From NCBI GenBank assembly GCA_964643075.1, contig CAZXQO010000023.1, positions 5,623 through 69,622 on the forward strand: a stretch of 64,000 nucleotides of DNA, given 5' to 3'. Under the pieces are notes generated by a model. It was given only the letters and a program-made list of their open reading frames with translations, searched no databases and was not told the origin of the DNA. Below, one piece after another: positions 1 to 7,897 of the stretch (positions are counted from its first letter, which is position 1; each line of letters starts with the position of its first letter). The position numbers and the translations under genes were made by a program. The DNA is from Desulfocucumis sp964643075. GTDB lineage: Bacteria > Bacillota > Desulfotomaculia > Desulfotomaculales > Desulfocucumaceae.

Positions 1-245
1 AGAATATCGTCTACCACGCCCTTCACCAGGTCACCTGTTGGGAGTCGTAACCTAATCGCCTGTGCCGATGCCACCGCCATCAGGTAATCTTCATTGGCAC
101 GCGGGTCCTTAAGGGCATGCGGGTTTTCCCGGCGCACCTGATCTATAACGCTAAGTCGAATTTTTTCCACGTCCTCGCTTTTCTGCTCGGCATAATCATC
201 TCCCGTTTCTTTGCCTTCAAAAAGTTCCATCCTTACAAGTTCCAT
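1..245 (-). CDS. cpaF: CpaF/TadA-type secretion ATPase, N-terminal part (cut by window edge)
   Basis: Only the first 81 codons are present; the gene continues beyond base 1. It starts at an ATG two bases after the stop of the CpaE-like gene, so it is the next cistron of the same operon. The visible part is an acidic, helical N-terminus ending in KGVVDDIL. That matches the stretch preceding the ATPase core in CpaF/TadA proteins (VVDEILG followed by GPLE in family members). The Walker motifs lie outside the window. If correct, this is the second CpaF-type hexameric ATPase of the operon, the other being at 5922-7232. The context of CpaB and CpaE just upstream favours a Tad/Flp pilus motor. The assignment is an inference from a short fragment. 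Confidence 0.55.
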   Translation of the reverse strand, partial: MELVRMELFEGKETGDDYAEQKSEDVEKIRLSVIDQVRRENPHALKDPRANEDYLMAVASAQAIRLRLPTGDLVKGVVDDI

Positions 246-247
246 AT

Positions 248-1519
248 TTAGCGGCGAAGCCTCCTCCTGAACAGCCTTTTCAAAAAGCCTTCTTTTAGTA
301 TTTCTGAATCAAGCATGTCATTGCCAAGGATACCCTGTGTTAGCGAAACCACCGCTCTGGAAAAAGGCAAGTTTATGTCCTTTTCCACAGGGAGAACACC
401 CTCACCGGTATTCAGAAGCTTTTTAACATTTATGTCATCCGGTATAATCCCAGCCAGCGGAATTCCGATTTGTCTCTGCATTTCCTGAGGACTATAGCCT
501 ATTTGAGGGTTGTACTGGTTTACCACAAGCCGCATGGCGGCAAGGTTTAAGTTATATTTTCCGGCCTGGGCAACGAATCCGGTCAGATCAGATGTGGTGG
601 GAAGATCCGGCTCCGCTACCAGCAGGATCAATGAAGCCTGCTGGAGTATCTCCACAGCAGTCGGTGTCAGGTTTATCCCGTAAGAGCCCATGTCACATAC
701 TACCAGACTGTAGAAACGGGACAGGTTTATCAGTGCCCTTGCCATAACATCCCTGTCAATCTTGTTTGCTTCTGTGGCGTTTTCCGGAGAAAGCACATAG
801 TCTAACCCGCTGGGATGGTGCATGACCATACTGGAAACGGCGCTCCTGGTTAGCGCGCCGCTTAACACGCCGCGTGTGTCGGCAAAAGAACTAAGGCTTC
901 CCGGAGAACTGCCTGCGCCAAGCCAGAAACGTGCCGTCTTGGAACCCCCGATGTCCGCGTCAATCAGCACTACCGGATATTTTACTTTTTTCATAGCGGC
1001 CCATATTGCCGCTGAAGCAGCGATATTACAGGCCGTGGCCGTTTTGCCTGATCCGCCCTTGGATGAATAAACCGCTATACGCATGTGCGGCAGCGGCTGG
1101 TAGGAAACCCCCGCCCTCTGTTCACTCTCAACCCGCAGGATCTCTCCTGGTTCAACCGGCTCCCTCATGGTTAGGGCGCCGGGGGAGTTCCCGGCCTGCC
1201 GGGAAATATCCGCAACAGCCGTCTTCCTATCCACAATGACCACGGCCAGCGCCTTTGCCTTGCTCCAAAGCTCCTTCGTCACTTCCTCCGGCTCTATGGC
1301 CAGAAAAAATCGCCGGTCACGGTAAAGGTCGGCGCTCTGCAGGGTAAACTCTATCCCCTCCTGTCCCTGAAAGGCTACAGCCACCATGGCAGCGCCAATA
1401 GTCTTCATCATGCTCAAGGCAGTGGCCTGGTCATTTGCCACCCCGAGCACGGGGACCGTTGATGGATTTTCCAAGAAGTTGTCAGTGAAAGAACGGTCAC
1501 CGAATACAAGCACACCCAT
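248..1519 (-). CDS. cpaE: CpaE/MinD-like ATPase
   Basis: 423 aa, starting at an ATG with GAGGTGA upstream; a TTG one codon earlier is possible. Residues 1-145 form a receiver-like N-terminal domain as in CpaE. A ParA/MinD domain begins at about residue 150 with the deviant Walker A SSKGGSGKT, which has both the signature lysine and the P-loop lysine. VVLIDADIGG and LVVCDMGSYG follow as switch/Walker B-like segments. This is the most canonical of the five SIMIBI-class ATPases in the operon. CpaE proteins localise Tad pilus assembly at the membrane or pole. The gene follows cpaB-like and precedes a cpaF-like gene, the usual Tad order. Orthology is inferred from domains and context. Confidence 0.75.
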   Translation of the reverse strand: MGVLVFGDRSFTDNFLENPSTVPVLGVANDQATALSMMKTIGAAMVAVAFQGQEGIEFTLQSADLYRDRRFFLAIEPEEVTKELWSKAKALAVVIVDRKTAVADISRQAGNSPGALTMREPVEPGEILRVESEQRAGVSYQPLPHMRIAVYSSKGGSGKTATACNIAASAAIWAAMKKVKYPVVLIDADIGGSKTARFWLGAGSSPGSLSSFADTRGVLSGALTRSAVSSMVMHHPSGLDYVLSPENATEANKIDRDVMARALINLSRFYSLVVCDMGSYGINLTPTAVEILQQASLILLVAEPDLPTTSDLTGFVAQAGKYNLNLAAMRLVVNQYNPQIGYSPQEMQRQIGIPLAGIIPDDINVKKLLNTGEGVLPVEKDINLPFSRAVVSLTQGILGNDMLDSEILKEGFLKRLFRRRLRR

Positions 1520-1523
1520 CAAA

Positions 1524-2165
1524 TCACCTCGCTGCGGGCAGTAGGACGGCCTTAAAAGCAGCGCCCGCCGCCTCGTAATTTTTTGCTTGCCCGCTCTCTT
1601 CCGGAGTCAGGCCCACGACGACGGAACCCCCGTTTGCACCTGCGTTCTGCTGTGAAACGTAAAGTATTACCGCACTCTTGGCTATTGTCTGGGCACTGGA
1701 ACCGGAACTGCCGTTACCTTTAAGCAGAGCACTTAATTCCACTCTATCCCCCGGCTCCGCCAGACCGCCCACCGTTGTATTGATACCTGAAGGCACTGCG
1801 TATGCAACCAGTCCCGGGTAATCTTTGGCCAGGACGGAGGCCTCGCCCGCAGCAGACGCTGGTGTAAGCAATTCTTTGGTTAGTGTTTCACCCATAGGTA
1901 GAAGCCCGGCAGCGGCGAGGCCAACGCACTTATTTATATCCGCATACGAGTCGGGCGGCACCATGCTTTTAGGAACCATGTTGACAGAAAGGTCACCGGC
2001 GGCTATAACGTGTCCCCGATTGATTTTTACTTTTGTTGCCACCACGGGTGTCAGTTTCAGGTAATTATTGAATACCGATGAAGCTGTAACATATGCGCCG
2101 AGGGCAAACAGCGCAGCCAGTATGAAAGAGGTACGGTGATTTATCTTGCCTTTTAGAAAACTCAG
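1524..2165 (-). CDS. cpaB: CpaB/RcpC-like pilus assembly protein (probable CTG start)
   Basis: From the first GTG (2045) the product lacks a membrane anchor. Upstream the frame stays open, and a CTG at 2165-2163 sits seven bases after AAAGGGGAG. It overlaps the TGA of the preceding gene by two bases. The extended 213-aa product starts MSFLKGKINHRTSFILAALF and has one transmembrane segment, as CpaB/RcpC proteins do. The rest is a SAF-like domain followed by the RcpC/CpaB region (GLVAYAVPSGINTTVGGLAEPGDRVE). In Tad systems this protein lines the pilus channel or periplasmic passage. The start is inference; the family call rests on the SAF-like region and on the neighbours cpaE and cpaF. Confidence 0.7.
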   Translation of the reverse strand: MSFLKGKINHRTSFILAALFALGAYVTASSVFNNYLKLTPVVATKVKINRGHVIAAGDLSVNMVPKSMVPPDSYADINKCVGLAAAGLLPMGETLTKELLTPASAAGEASVLAKDYPGLVAYAVPSGINTTVGGLAEPGDRVELSALLKGNGSSGSSAQTIAKSAVILYVSQQNAGANGGSVVVGLTPEESGQAKNYEAAGAAFKAVLLPAAR

Positions 2166-3298
2166 GATTCTTCTCCCCTTTCGCGCAATGCCTTACCAAT
2201 TTCAGCGGCACCAACGGACACGGCGCGGGACTTCAAGCCGGCCGGCAGGTATCCGTCAATACTTGCCTGTACCCCTTCTACGTCATCCTCAATTATCACG
2301 TCCGGTTTTTTCCCAACTGTCTTTGCAACTACGTGTGGCCATGTCCCTGTACTTGCTGAAGGTACACGGTTGGCCACCAAAAGGTGTTGCGGGTCATACT
2401 CCAGCATATTTAGAGTCCTTATGTCATCGTCAATAATATCCGCGATATTTACAGGCGCTTCTTTCAGCCAACCCGCTAATTCCGCAGGGGCATCTATTAC
2501 CACATAGCCGTCTTGCGCCAGATAGGCGATTAGCGCCACTGTATCTGCTGGGTTGCCACGCGATACATAGACTGTTCCCCATTCCGTTTCTGCCTCTTTC
2601 AATCCATCACTGTTCTTTAGCTCAGGGTTGCCCAGGTGTAAACGCAATGCCGGGGGCGAGCACATGTCTATAAGAGATACCCGTTCATTTAAGCCGGTCA
2701 GGCAAGCAGCAAAAGAGGCTGCGAGAGTTGTCTTACCAGCTCCAGGGCCAGTGAATATAACTATCCTGTTGCGAAAAGGTTCCAGTACGGAAAGGTCCGT
2801 TAATTTTACAGGATTTTCATTTGTGAATACTTGTATAGATTCCTGTGTGCTGTTTTGCTCAAAAATTACTGGGTCAGAAGGCTTCTCTCTCGCAGCTGGA
2901 CTTCCAAATACCACGGGTTCCAGGCGTATATCCTTATTAACTAATTCTTCCATTACAGAGTACACGCGGGATACCCGAATATTAGCTCCGGTCGATTCCG
3001 GAAGAATGAAGCATTCATCCGATACACCAATTTGCTGTAATTCAGCTATAAGTGAATCCGCTACCACAAGCACTACCGGTGCATATGCTACATACCGCGA
3101 AATAACTTTAACCGGGTCATCAAAGCCTACATACACCTTACCGATATTTGACCGTTCCGCAATAAGCACTACATCCGGCGAAAAACCGTTATCGGCAGGA
3201 TGTTTTTTTACCTCCGCCCCTTCCATTTTTGCAGCCAGCCAGTTCTCTGCCGGTGGGTTTGCCAATGCCAGGAGTACTTTTTTACCATCGAATATCAT
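2162..3298 (-). CDS. ParA/MinD-like P-loop ATPase, second copy
   Basis: 378 aa; the ATG abuts the stop of the upstream gene (TAA-ATG) with AAGGTG before it. An N-terminal domain of about 170 residues has a receiver-like alternation of strands and helices. The C-terminal half starts with IVIFTGPGAGKTTLAASF. This P-loop has the catalytic GK-T but lacks the signature lysine of the ParA family. VSLIDMCSPP and YVVIDAPAEL look like switch and Walker B segments. I cannot assign a specific role. Its position between another MinD-like gene and cpaB suggests assembly or positioning of the same membrane machine. It differs strongly from its four neighbours, so it is not a recent duplicate. Confidence 0.7.
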   Translation of the reverse strand: MIFDGKKVLLALANPPAENWLAAKMEGAEVKKHPADNGFSPDVVLIAERSNIGKVYVGFDDPVKVISRYVAYAPVVLVVADSLIAELQQIGVSDECFILPESTGANIRVSRVYSVMEELVNKDIRLEPVVFGSPAAREKPSDPVIFEQNSTQESIQVFTNENPVKLTDLSVLEPFRNRIVIFTGPGAGKTTLAASFAACLTGLNERVSLIDMCSPPALRLHLGNPELKNSDGLKEAETEWGTVYVSRGNPADTVALIAYLAQDGYVVIDAPAELAGWLKEAPVNIADIIDDDIRTLNMLEYDPQHLLVANRVPSASTGTWPHVVAKTVGKKPDVIIEDDVEGVQASIDGYLPAGLKSRAVSVGAAEIGKALRERGEES

Positions 3299-4333
3299 TT
3301 AAAACACCTTTCTTTCCGTTAATTCGCTAATCATTTTGTGAATTGAATCAGCTAGGACTATTGGTTCAATTCTTTTCCTGAACAGCTTTTTAATTAATCT
3401 GCCGCCGCTGCGAAGCATACGGATTTCTTCTCCGAGGCGGTAACGTTTAAAGACTTCCTCTTCCGGTAGAGTGAAGTCCACCGAAAGCCCGAGCGCATTC
3501 TGCACTTCGGACGGTTTTAGCGGTGCCCGGGGATAAACACGGTTCAAAACAAAAACGACCTTTTTAGGGTCGAGCATACCTCCTTCCATGAAGTTTTTTA
3601 TATTGGCAAGTACGGATATTTCCGGCCGGCCTACAAGCATAACCGTGTCAGAGCATTCCAGGAAGATTTTTAAGTATGCCGGGAGATGAAACCTTCCCGG
3701 AGTATCCACCAAAACCACGTCATATTTTGATGTAAGGTCATTAACCATCCGCACTGCTACATCCGGAGGAATATCTTCGCCTTCTTTGCAGGGTACTACA
3801 TCCATACCCCAGACTGACCTTGCAGGCTCCCACGGTATCGCTGCGCCCCTTTTGCCAAAAGCGAAAAAACTCAACATTGCTTTTTCAGGGTCTGCGTCAA
3901 CCATGCACACCCGCTTATGGATTTTGTCGTTAAACAGTACACCAGCATTAGCTGTTATCACTGTTTTTCCAACTGATGATTCCGCACTGAAAAGCGTAAT
4001 CAGCTTACCTGCACCCTTTTTTACGGGTGTCCCTCGACTCTCCCGTGCTTCTAACAGTAATGGTGCAGTTGATGTTCGCGTTGCAGGTATTGGTAGCGCT
4101 TTTTCCAGGGATGAAATAACCGATACCCTCCCACCTGTGACCATTGCGCTACGCCAGAGTGAAAGAGGTGCTTTGCCGACTAATATTACCTTTCCTGCAG
4201 GACTTTTTATTGCTTGTTCGGCTAATTCCACCGGTACATATATGGTTGCTCCCGGTGGTATTTCGGCAATGCTTTCCAATTGCTTAATGCCCGTCATATT
4301 AATTCCGATTGAAACTATAATGTTAATCACCAC
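3299..4333 (-). CDS. ParA/MinD-like ATPase, third copy
   Basis: About 344 aa from tandem GTG codons next to AAAAGGTGGTG; the exact start is uncertain, and an ATG twelve codons in is an alternative. The N-terminal 100 residues are a small alpha/beta domain. From about residue 108 comes LITLFSAESSVGKTVITANAG, a deviant Walker A in which the usual KGG is replaced by AESS while VGKT is kept. VCMVDADPEKAM and VVLVDTPGRF are clear ParA-type switch motifs. The DTPG motif argues for real nucleotide binding. It follows the GGDEF gene by three bases, so the two are probably translated from one message. Role unknown beyond membership of this transfer/pilus operon. Confidence 0.7.
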   Translation of the reverse strand: MVINIIVSIGINMTGIKQLESIAEIPPGATIYVPVELAEQAIKSPAGKVILVGKAPLSLWRSAMVTGGRVSVISSLEKALPIPATRTSTAPLLLEARESRGTPVKKGAGKLITLFSAESSVGKTVITANAGVLFNDKIHKRVCMVDADPEKAMLSFFAFGKRGAAIPWEPARSVWGMDVVPCKEGEDIPPDVAVRMVNDLTSKYDVVLVDTPGRFHLPAYLKIFLECSDTVMLVGRPEISVLANIKNFMEGGMLDPKKVVFVLNRVYPRAPLKPSEVQNALGLSVDFTLPEEEVFKRYRLGEEIRMLRSGGRLIKKLFRKRIEPIVLADSIHKMISELTERKVF

Positions 4334-4336
4334 CTT

Positions 4337-5920
4337 TTATAAAATCAACGGCGTGAGTTCGCCCCCCGCCGTTACAACCATGCTCTCAGGTGTTGAAAAA
4401 TACCACCTTGCCACGCGGCTTATCTGTGACGATAGCCGCACAATCTCTTTTTGTTTTATATCTTCAGAAAACAAAAGGTAAATATAGCCTTTTTTAATAG
4501 CTTCCATCAATTCTTTCGGAACCTCGCCGTCTTTAAAATCTGAAACATTATACCTAATGCTATTAACCTCACTGTGCTGTCCATATAAAGATAGTGTAAA
4601 TACGGATGTGTCGGGAGCAGTTTTATCACTAATACCAACTACAAAAGCGGGGGCTTTGCCAATCATTTTTTTTGCAAGGCCCGAAAAAGGCATTCCACGG
4701 CGGGCAGGTAGAACCGCCCTTGAATTTTGTGCTATTAAGGGTGTACCTGCCACCGCCACACGGTTTCTACCCGTATTTTTTGCCTGATATAGAGCATCAT
4801 CAGCAGCCTTTATTAGCCCTTCTTTATTCCGAGCATCCCTTCCCATCACAGCCAGGCCTGCAGAAAAGGTGGACTGTATTGCCTTCCCCTGGGGCAGGTT
4901 AATCTTCTTTGACGACCAATTCCTGCACAGTTTTTCCGCTACGGGTTTAAAGTCATCCCCGGGGAATACCACCACAAACTCTTCGCCGCCAAAACGGGCT
5001 ATTATATCAATCCCTCTCACGCTGGATTTAAGAAAGCTGGCAAATTCCTTGAGCACTTCATCTCCAGCCTGGTGCCCGTATGTGTCATTGACCCTTTTAA
5101 AATGATCGAGGTCGCAAATCAACAAGGAAAACTGCACTCCAGCTTCCAAGTAACGCCGTTCTTGCTCCTGCAGGTAATCGTTTAGAAATTTGCGGCCATA
5201 TAGACCGGTTAAAGCATCTCGCACAACCTTATCCCAAAGAGATCTCTTTTGTGAAGCCTTCGCATATATCCGGGACAATGTTTTTTTATCCAAAACTTCT
5301 ATACATTCATCTGCACCAGCACTAAAGCATGCCGGCTCATCACATTTTCCAATAACGATTATGGGAACGGCAGATAACGAAAATTCCCGGCGAAATGCGT
5401 TTATTTCTTCAACTACACCTTCCGAAACTGGCAGCAGAACGGCAGTAGGCTCGGATTCTATAACTTCTTTTATTGTTGAAAAACACCGTGCCCCCGGGAT
5501 TGTTCCTAAAACAACAATATCCCCAGGCAAAGAAAGAAACGTTTTCCCGACCTGCTCGTCAAAATTAAAAGCAGTTGGGGAGGTAAATTTTAAATGTGCT
5601 TCTAAATCCAAAAGCGCCTTATAAGACTTGGCGGAGACCACAAAAACCGGTAGTCCCGACTCATCCCATTCATCTCTTTTGCTTTTTTCGATTCCGCCGG
5701 AAACAAATATTTTTGTATTTCTAAACTCTTTTGCCATTCCGGCTGCATTTTGCGCCCATTCGCCATGTATTAAGGCTGCATGCGGGGAAGATTTGCGAAT
5801 AAGCAAGCCGACATCTTCTACAGACGAAGCTTCCCCCACAATCTTTACAGTCACGTTTTTCACGGCCTTGCGGCATTCCTCAATAAAGCCCTGGCTTCCG
5901 CCCACTACAATAACAAACAT
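4337..5920 (-). CDS. GGDEF diguanylate cyclase with two receiver-like domains
   Basis: 527 aa; ATG one base after the stop of the CpaF-type gene. Residues 1-110 and about 130-225 look like two degenerate response-regulator folds. The GGDEF domain spans about 235-395 with the active-site GGEEF at 311-315. The product-inhibition motif RGID lies at 302-305 with the standard five-residue spacing. CDLDHFKRVNDTYGHQAGDE supplies the metal and base contacts. Catalysis (2 GTP to c-di-GMP) and feedback inhibition are therefore likely. A 120-residue C-terminal extension is unrecognised. A cyclase inside a transfer operon, between MinD-like ATPases and a CpaF ATPase, suggests c-di-GMP control of the pilus or transfer apparatus. 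No transmembrane segment is evident. Confidence 0.9.
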   Translation of the reverse strand: MFVIVVGGSQGFIEECRKAVKNVTVKIVGEASSVEDVGLLIRKSSPHAALIHGEWAQNAAGMAKEFRNTKIFVSGGIEKSKRDEWDESGLPVFVVSAKSYKALLDLEAHLKFTSPTAFNFDEQVGKTFLSLPGDIVVLGTIPGARCFSTIKEVIESEPTAVLLPVSEGVVEEINAFRREFSLSAVPIIVIGKCDEPACFSAGADECIEVLDKKTLSRIYAKASQKRSLWDKVVRDALTGLYGRKFLNDYLQEQERRYLEAGVQFSLLICDLDHFKRVNDTYGHQAGDEVLKEFASFLKSSVRGIDIIARFGGEEFVVVFPGDDFKPVAEKLCRNWSSKKINLPQGKAIQSTFSAGLAVMGRDARNKEGLIKAADDALYQAKNTGRNRVAVAGTPLIAQNSRAVLPARRGMPFSGLAKKMIGKAPAFVVGISDKTAPDTSVFTLSLYGQHSEVNSIRYNVSDFKDGEVPKELMEAIKKGYIYLLFSEDIKQKEIVRLSSQISRVARWYFSTPESMVVTAGGELTPLIL

Positions 5921-5921
5921 A

Positions 5922-7232
5922 TCAGCAAGACTCCCTAAAAAAAGACTCTAGCAATTCCTTTTCGTCCATACTTAAAAGCAGAGATAACTTCCTTTTCTCC
6001 AGAAACGCCGGCCGGGCCCCGGTGGGCTTTAGCTCACCTATAGGCGCTCCCTCTTCCGTCCAGCCTCCGAAATCATAAGAAAAAAGAGGTGTAAACTTTG
6101 GCAGCCCACCGGTGTCCTTAGATATTTCACAAATATCCAGTAATCTCCGGTGAATCGGCTGTCCTTCTCCTTCCCTCATCTGTGCCTGGAATAAGACAAC
6201 TTCTGCCGCAGTAGTTTTTATCAAGTTTTCCCGCGAGACATCACCTAAAAGCGAAGCAAGCCGTTCCGGAACCTCCTCCGGCCCATCGGCGTGCGTGGTG
6301 GACATGGTACCCGGGTGCCCAATATTCATAGCCTGGAGGGTATAGTGTACAGTTACCCTTGACCGGCACTCCGAAACCATGATCCGATCAGGTTGCTGGC
6401 GCAGGGCCTTTTCGAAAATATCCTCCAGGCTCACCCCTCCTTTCCCTTCAGCGTTGGGCTGACGTGGTTCATACACCTTAACAAACGGCCTCGGCAGGTC
6501 GGGCCTATCCGGATCGGGGAGACCTACCCTCGACTCGGCGGGGTCTTCAATGAAGATCAGGTTTTCGTCCTTACCAACACAAAGTAGCAGTGCGTTTAGA
6601 AAAGTATTTTTGCCCGAGCCCATGCCCCCGGCGGCAAAAATGTTGAGCCTGGCCTTCACCATCAGCCTCATAAGGGGCAACAGATGTACCGGAAAGAGGC
6701 CTTTAACAGACAAATCTTCCAGTGTAAATATCCTGGGAAATTTCCGTATCGTAACCGAGGTCCCACGTACTGACACTGGAGGGCTTACAATGGATACCCT
6801 CGAACCGTCGAAGAGGCGACAGTCCACTGAAGGATTGGCCTCGTCAAGCCTACGCCCTGAGGCCATGGCCACCCGTTCCGCTGTCCTGCGCAGGTGTTCC
6901 TCTGACGGAAAAACATCCACCCAGAACCTTCGACCCTGTTCGCTTTCATACATAATCTCGCGGTAATTGTTGATCCATATGTTGTTCATGGACTTATCAT
7001 TCATGAGAGAAAAAACAGGGCCCCACCCGTATGGGTCCTGCATGATTAAATCAAGTGCTTCGCTGATCTTGCTGCGCTCCTCAGAAAAGAGACGGTCGTT
7101 TAAAACCGTACTTGCCACCTGTTTAAAGACCTCCCAATTGTTCAGGAGGTCTTGAAGGGCGAGGGGGTTCTGGTGGGATAACCGGGTAAATATCTCGGAA
7201 CGGACCTGGTTCAAAAGAGCTTCATCCAGCAT
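5922..7232 (-). CDS. cpaF: CpaF/TadA-type type II/IV secretion ATPase
   Basis: 436 aa. The true start is the ATG at 7232, preceded by GGAGGTGAT; the open frame continues upstream only as a shadow of the 199-aa gene. The N-terminal helical domain (about 1-100) is followed by the core with INNYREIMYE, a Walker A at about 220, FIEDPAES (Walker B region) and LRQQPDRIMVSECR, plus the His box (TTHADG). These fit CpaF/VirB11 hexameric ATPases that energise Tad pili or conjugation. The Walker A reads GGMGSGKN, with Asn in place of the Mg-coordinating Thr/Ser (the next residue is Thr). That is unusual and could weaken ATP hydrolysis. Confidence 0.85.
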   Translation of the reverse strand: MLDEALLNQVRSEIFTRLSHQNPLALQDLLNNWEVFKQVASTVLNDRLFSEERSKISEALDLIMQDPYGWGPVFSLMNDKSMNNIWINNYREIMYESEQGRRFWVDVFPSEEHLRRTAERVAMASGRRLDEANPSVDCRLFDGSRVSIVSPPVSVRGTSVTIRKFPRIFTLEDLSVKGLFPVHLLPLMRLMVKARLNIFAAGGMGSGKNTFLNALLLCVGKDENLIFIEDPAESRVGLPDPDRPDLPRPFVKVYEPRQPNAEGKGGVSLEDIFEKALRQQPDRIMVSECRSRVTVHYTLQAMNIGHPGTMSTTHADGPEEVPERLASLLGDVSRENLIKTTAAEVVLFQAQMREGEGQPIHRRLLDICEISKDTGGLPKFTPLFSYDFGGWTEEGAPIGELKPTGARPAFLEKRKLSLLLSMDEKELLESFFRESC

Positions 7233-7236
7233 GACA

Positions 7237-7836
7237 TCACCTCCATTTTCCCAATACAGCTGCCGCGATTTCTCCAGCTGCAGCGTCCAGTTCCGCGCTT
7301 TGACCACATGGCGAAACACCCCTGCGCTGGGCGAAAATAACGGCGCGCTCTTCGTCCACAGAACCAGGAATTCCGATAATAGCACCGATTTTATACTCAC
7401 CGAATTCACCCTGGCACACTTCCACACTGCTACCCAACCCGGGGAAGGTCCTACAGACCACAAGAACGTCGGGAACGACTCCCGCCTCCAAATATTTTTT
7501 GGCCAGGCTAAAAGAGATTTCCGAACGGTCGATAACCATTGCAACACAGTCTGAAAACGAAATAGCAAGCGAGATCTCTTCCAAGGGAGCATCGGTGCCG
7601 GCATCGACCAGGAGAACAGGGACCTCGTTAGAAATACTGCTTCTCAAAGAATGGTATTTTCCCGACCCTTCGGCTTCTGCGATTGATTTTCCATAATAGC
7701 ACCATGCCCTTGGCTCAACAGACAGTTCAAAATGGACCGCGCCATGCTCCAGCAATACTTTCTCAACAGCGGCAACAACCGTAGATGTTCCCACGCCTCC
7801 TTTTACACCGAAAAACAAGCAACTAATTCCTGCCAT
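7237..7836 (-). CDS. Short MinD/CpaE-like protein lacking the P-loop lysine
   Basis: 199 aa from the ATG at 7836, which has a weak ribosome site. The frame is open to a CTG at 7866 that lies nine bases after a strong GGAGGGAG, so the protein may start there with ten extra residues. The N-terminus carries FGVKGGVGTSTVVAAV: the ParA signature lysine is present but the P-loop lysine is replaced by threonine, as occurs in some CpaE-type proteins. VPVLLVDAGTD is the switch-like segment. Roughly half the length of a full MinD. It ends four bases before the CpaF-type ATPase, so the two are probably coupled. It may bind partners or membrane without hydrolysing ATP; that is inference. Confidence 0.7.
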   Translation of the reverse strand: MAGISCLFFGVKGGVGTSTVVAAVEKVLLEHGAVHFELSVEPRAWCYYGKSIAEAEGSGKYHSLRSSISNEVPVLLVDAGTDAPLEEISLAISFSDCVAMVIDRSEISFSLAKKYLEAGVVPDVLVVCRTFPGLGSSVEVCQGEFGEYKIGAIIGIPGSVDEERAVIFAQRRGVSPCGQSAELDAAAGEIAAAVLGKWR

Positions 7837-7897
7837 TTTGAGGCTTTCAATAATTTTCTCGTACAGAAGAATTCACTCCCTCCAGGCCTTTATAAAC

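Noticed and set aside
7230..7604. N-terminal extension of the CpaF-type gene
   Set aside because: It is out-of-frame sequence of the 199-aa MinD-like gene; the ATG at 7232 has GGAGGTGAT and fits CpaF length.
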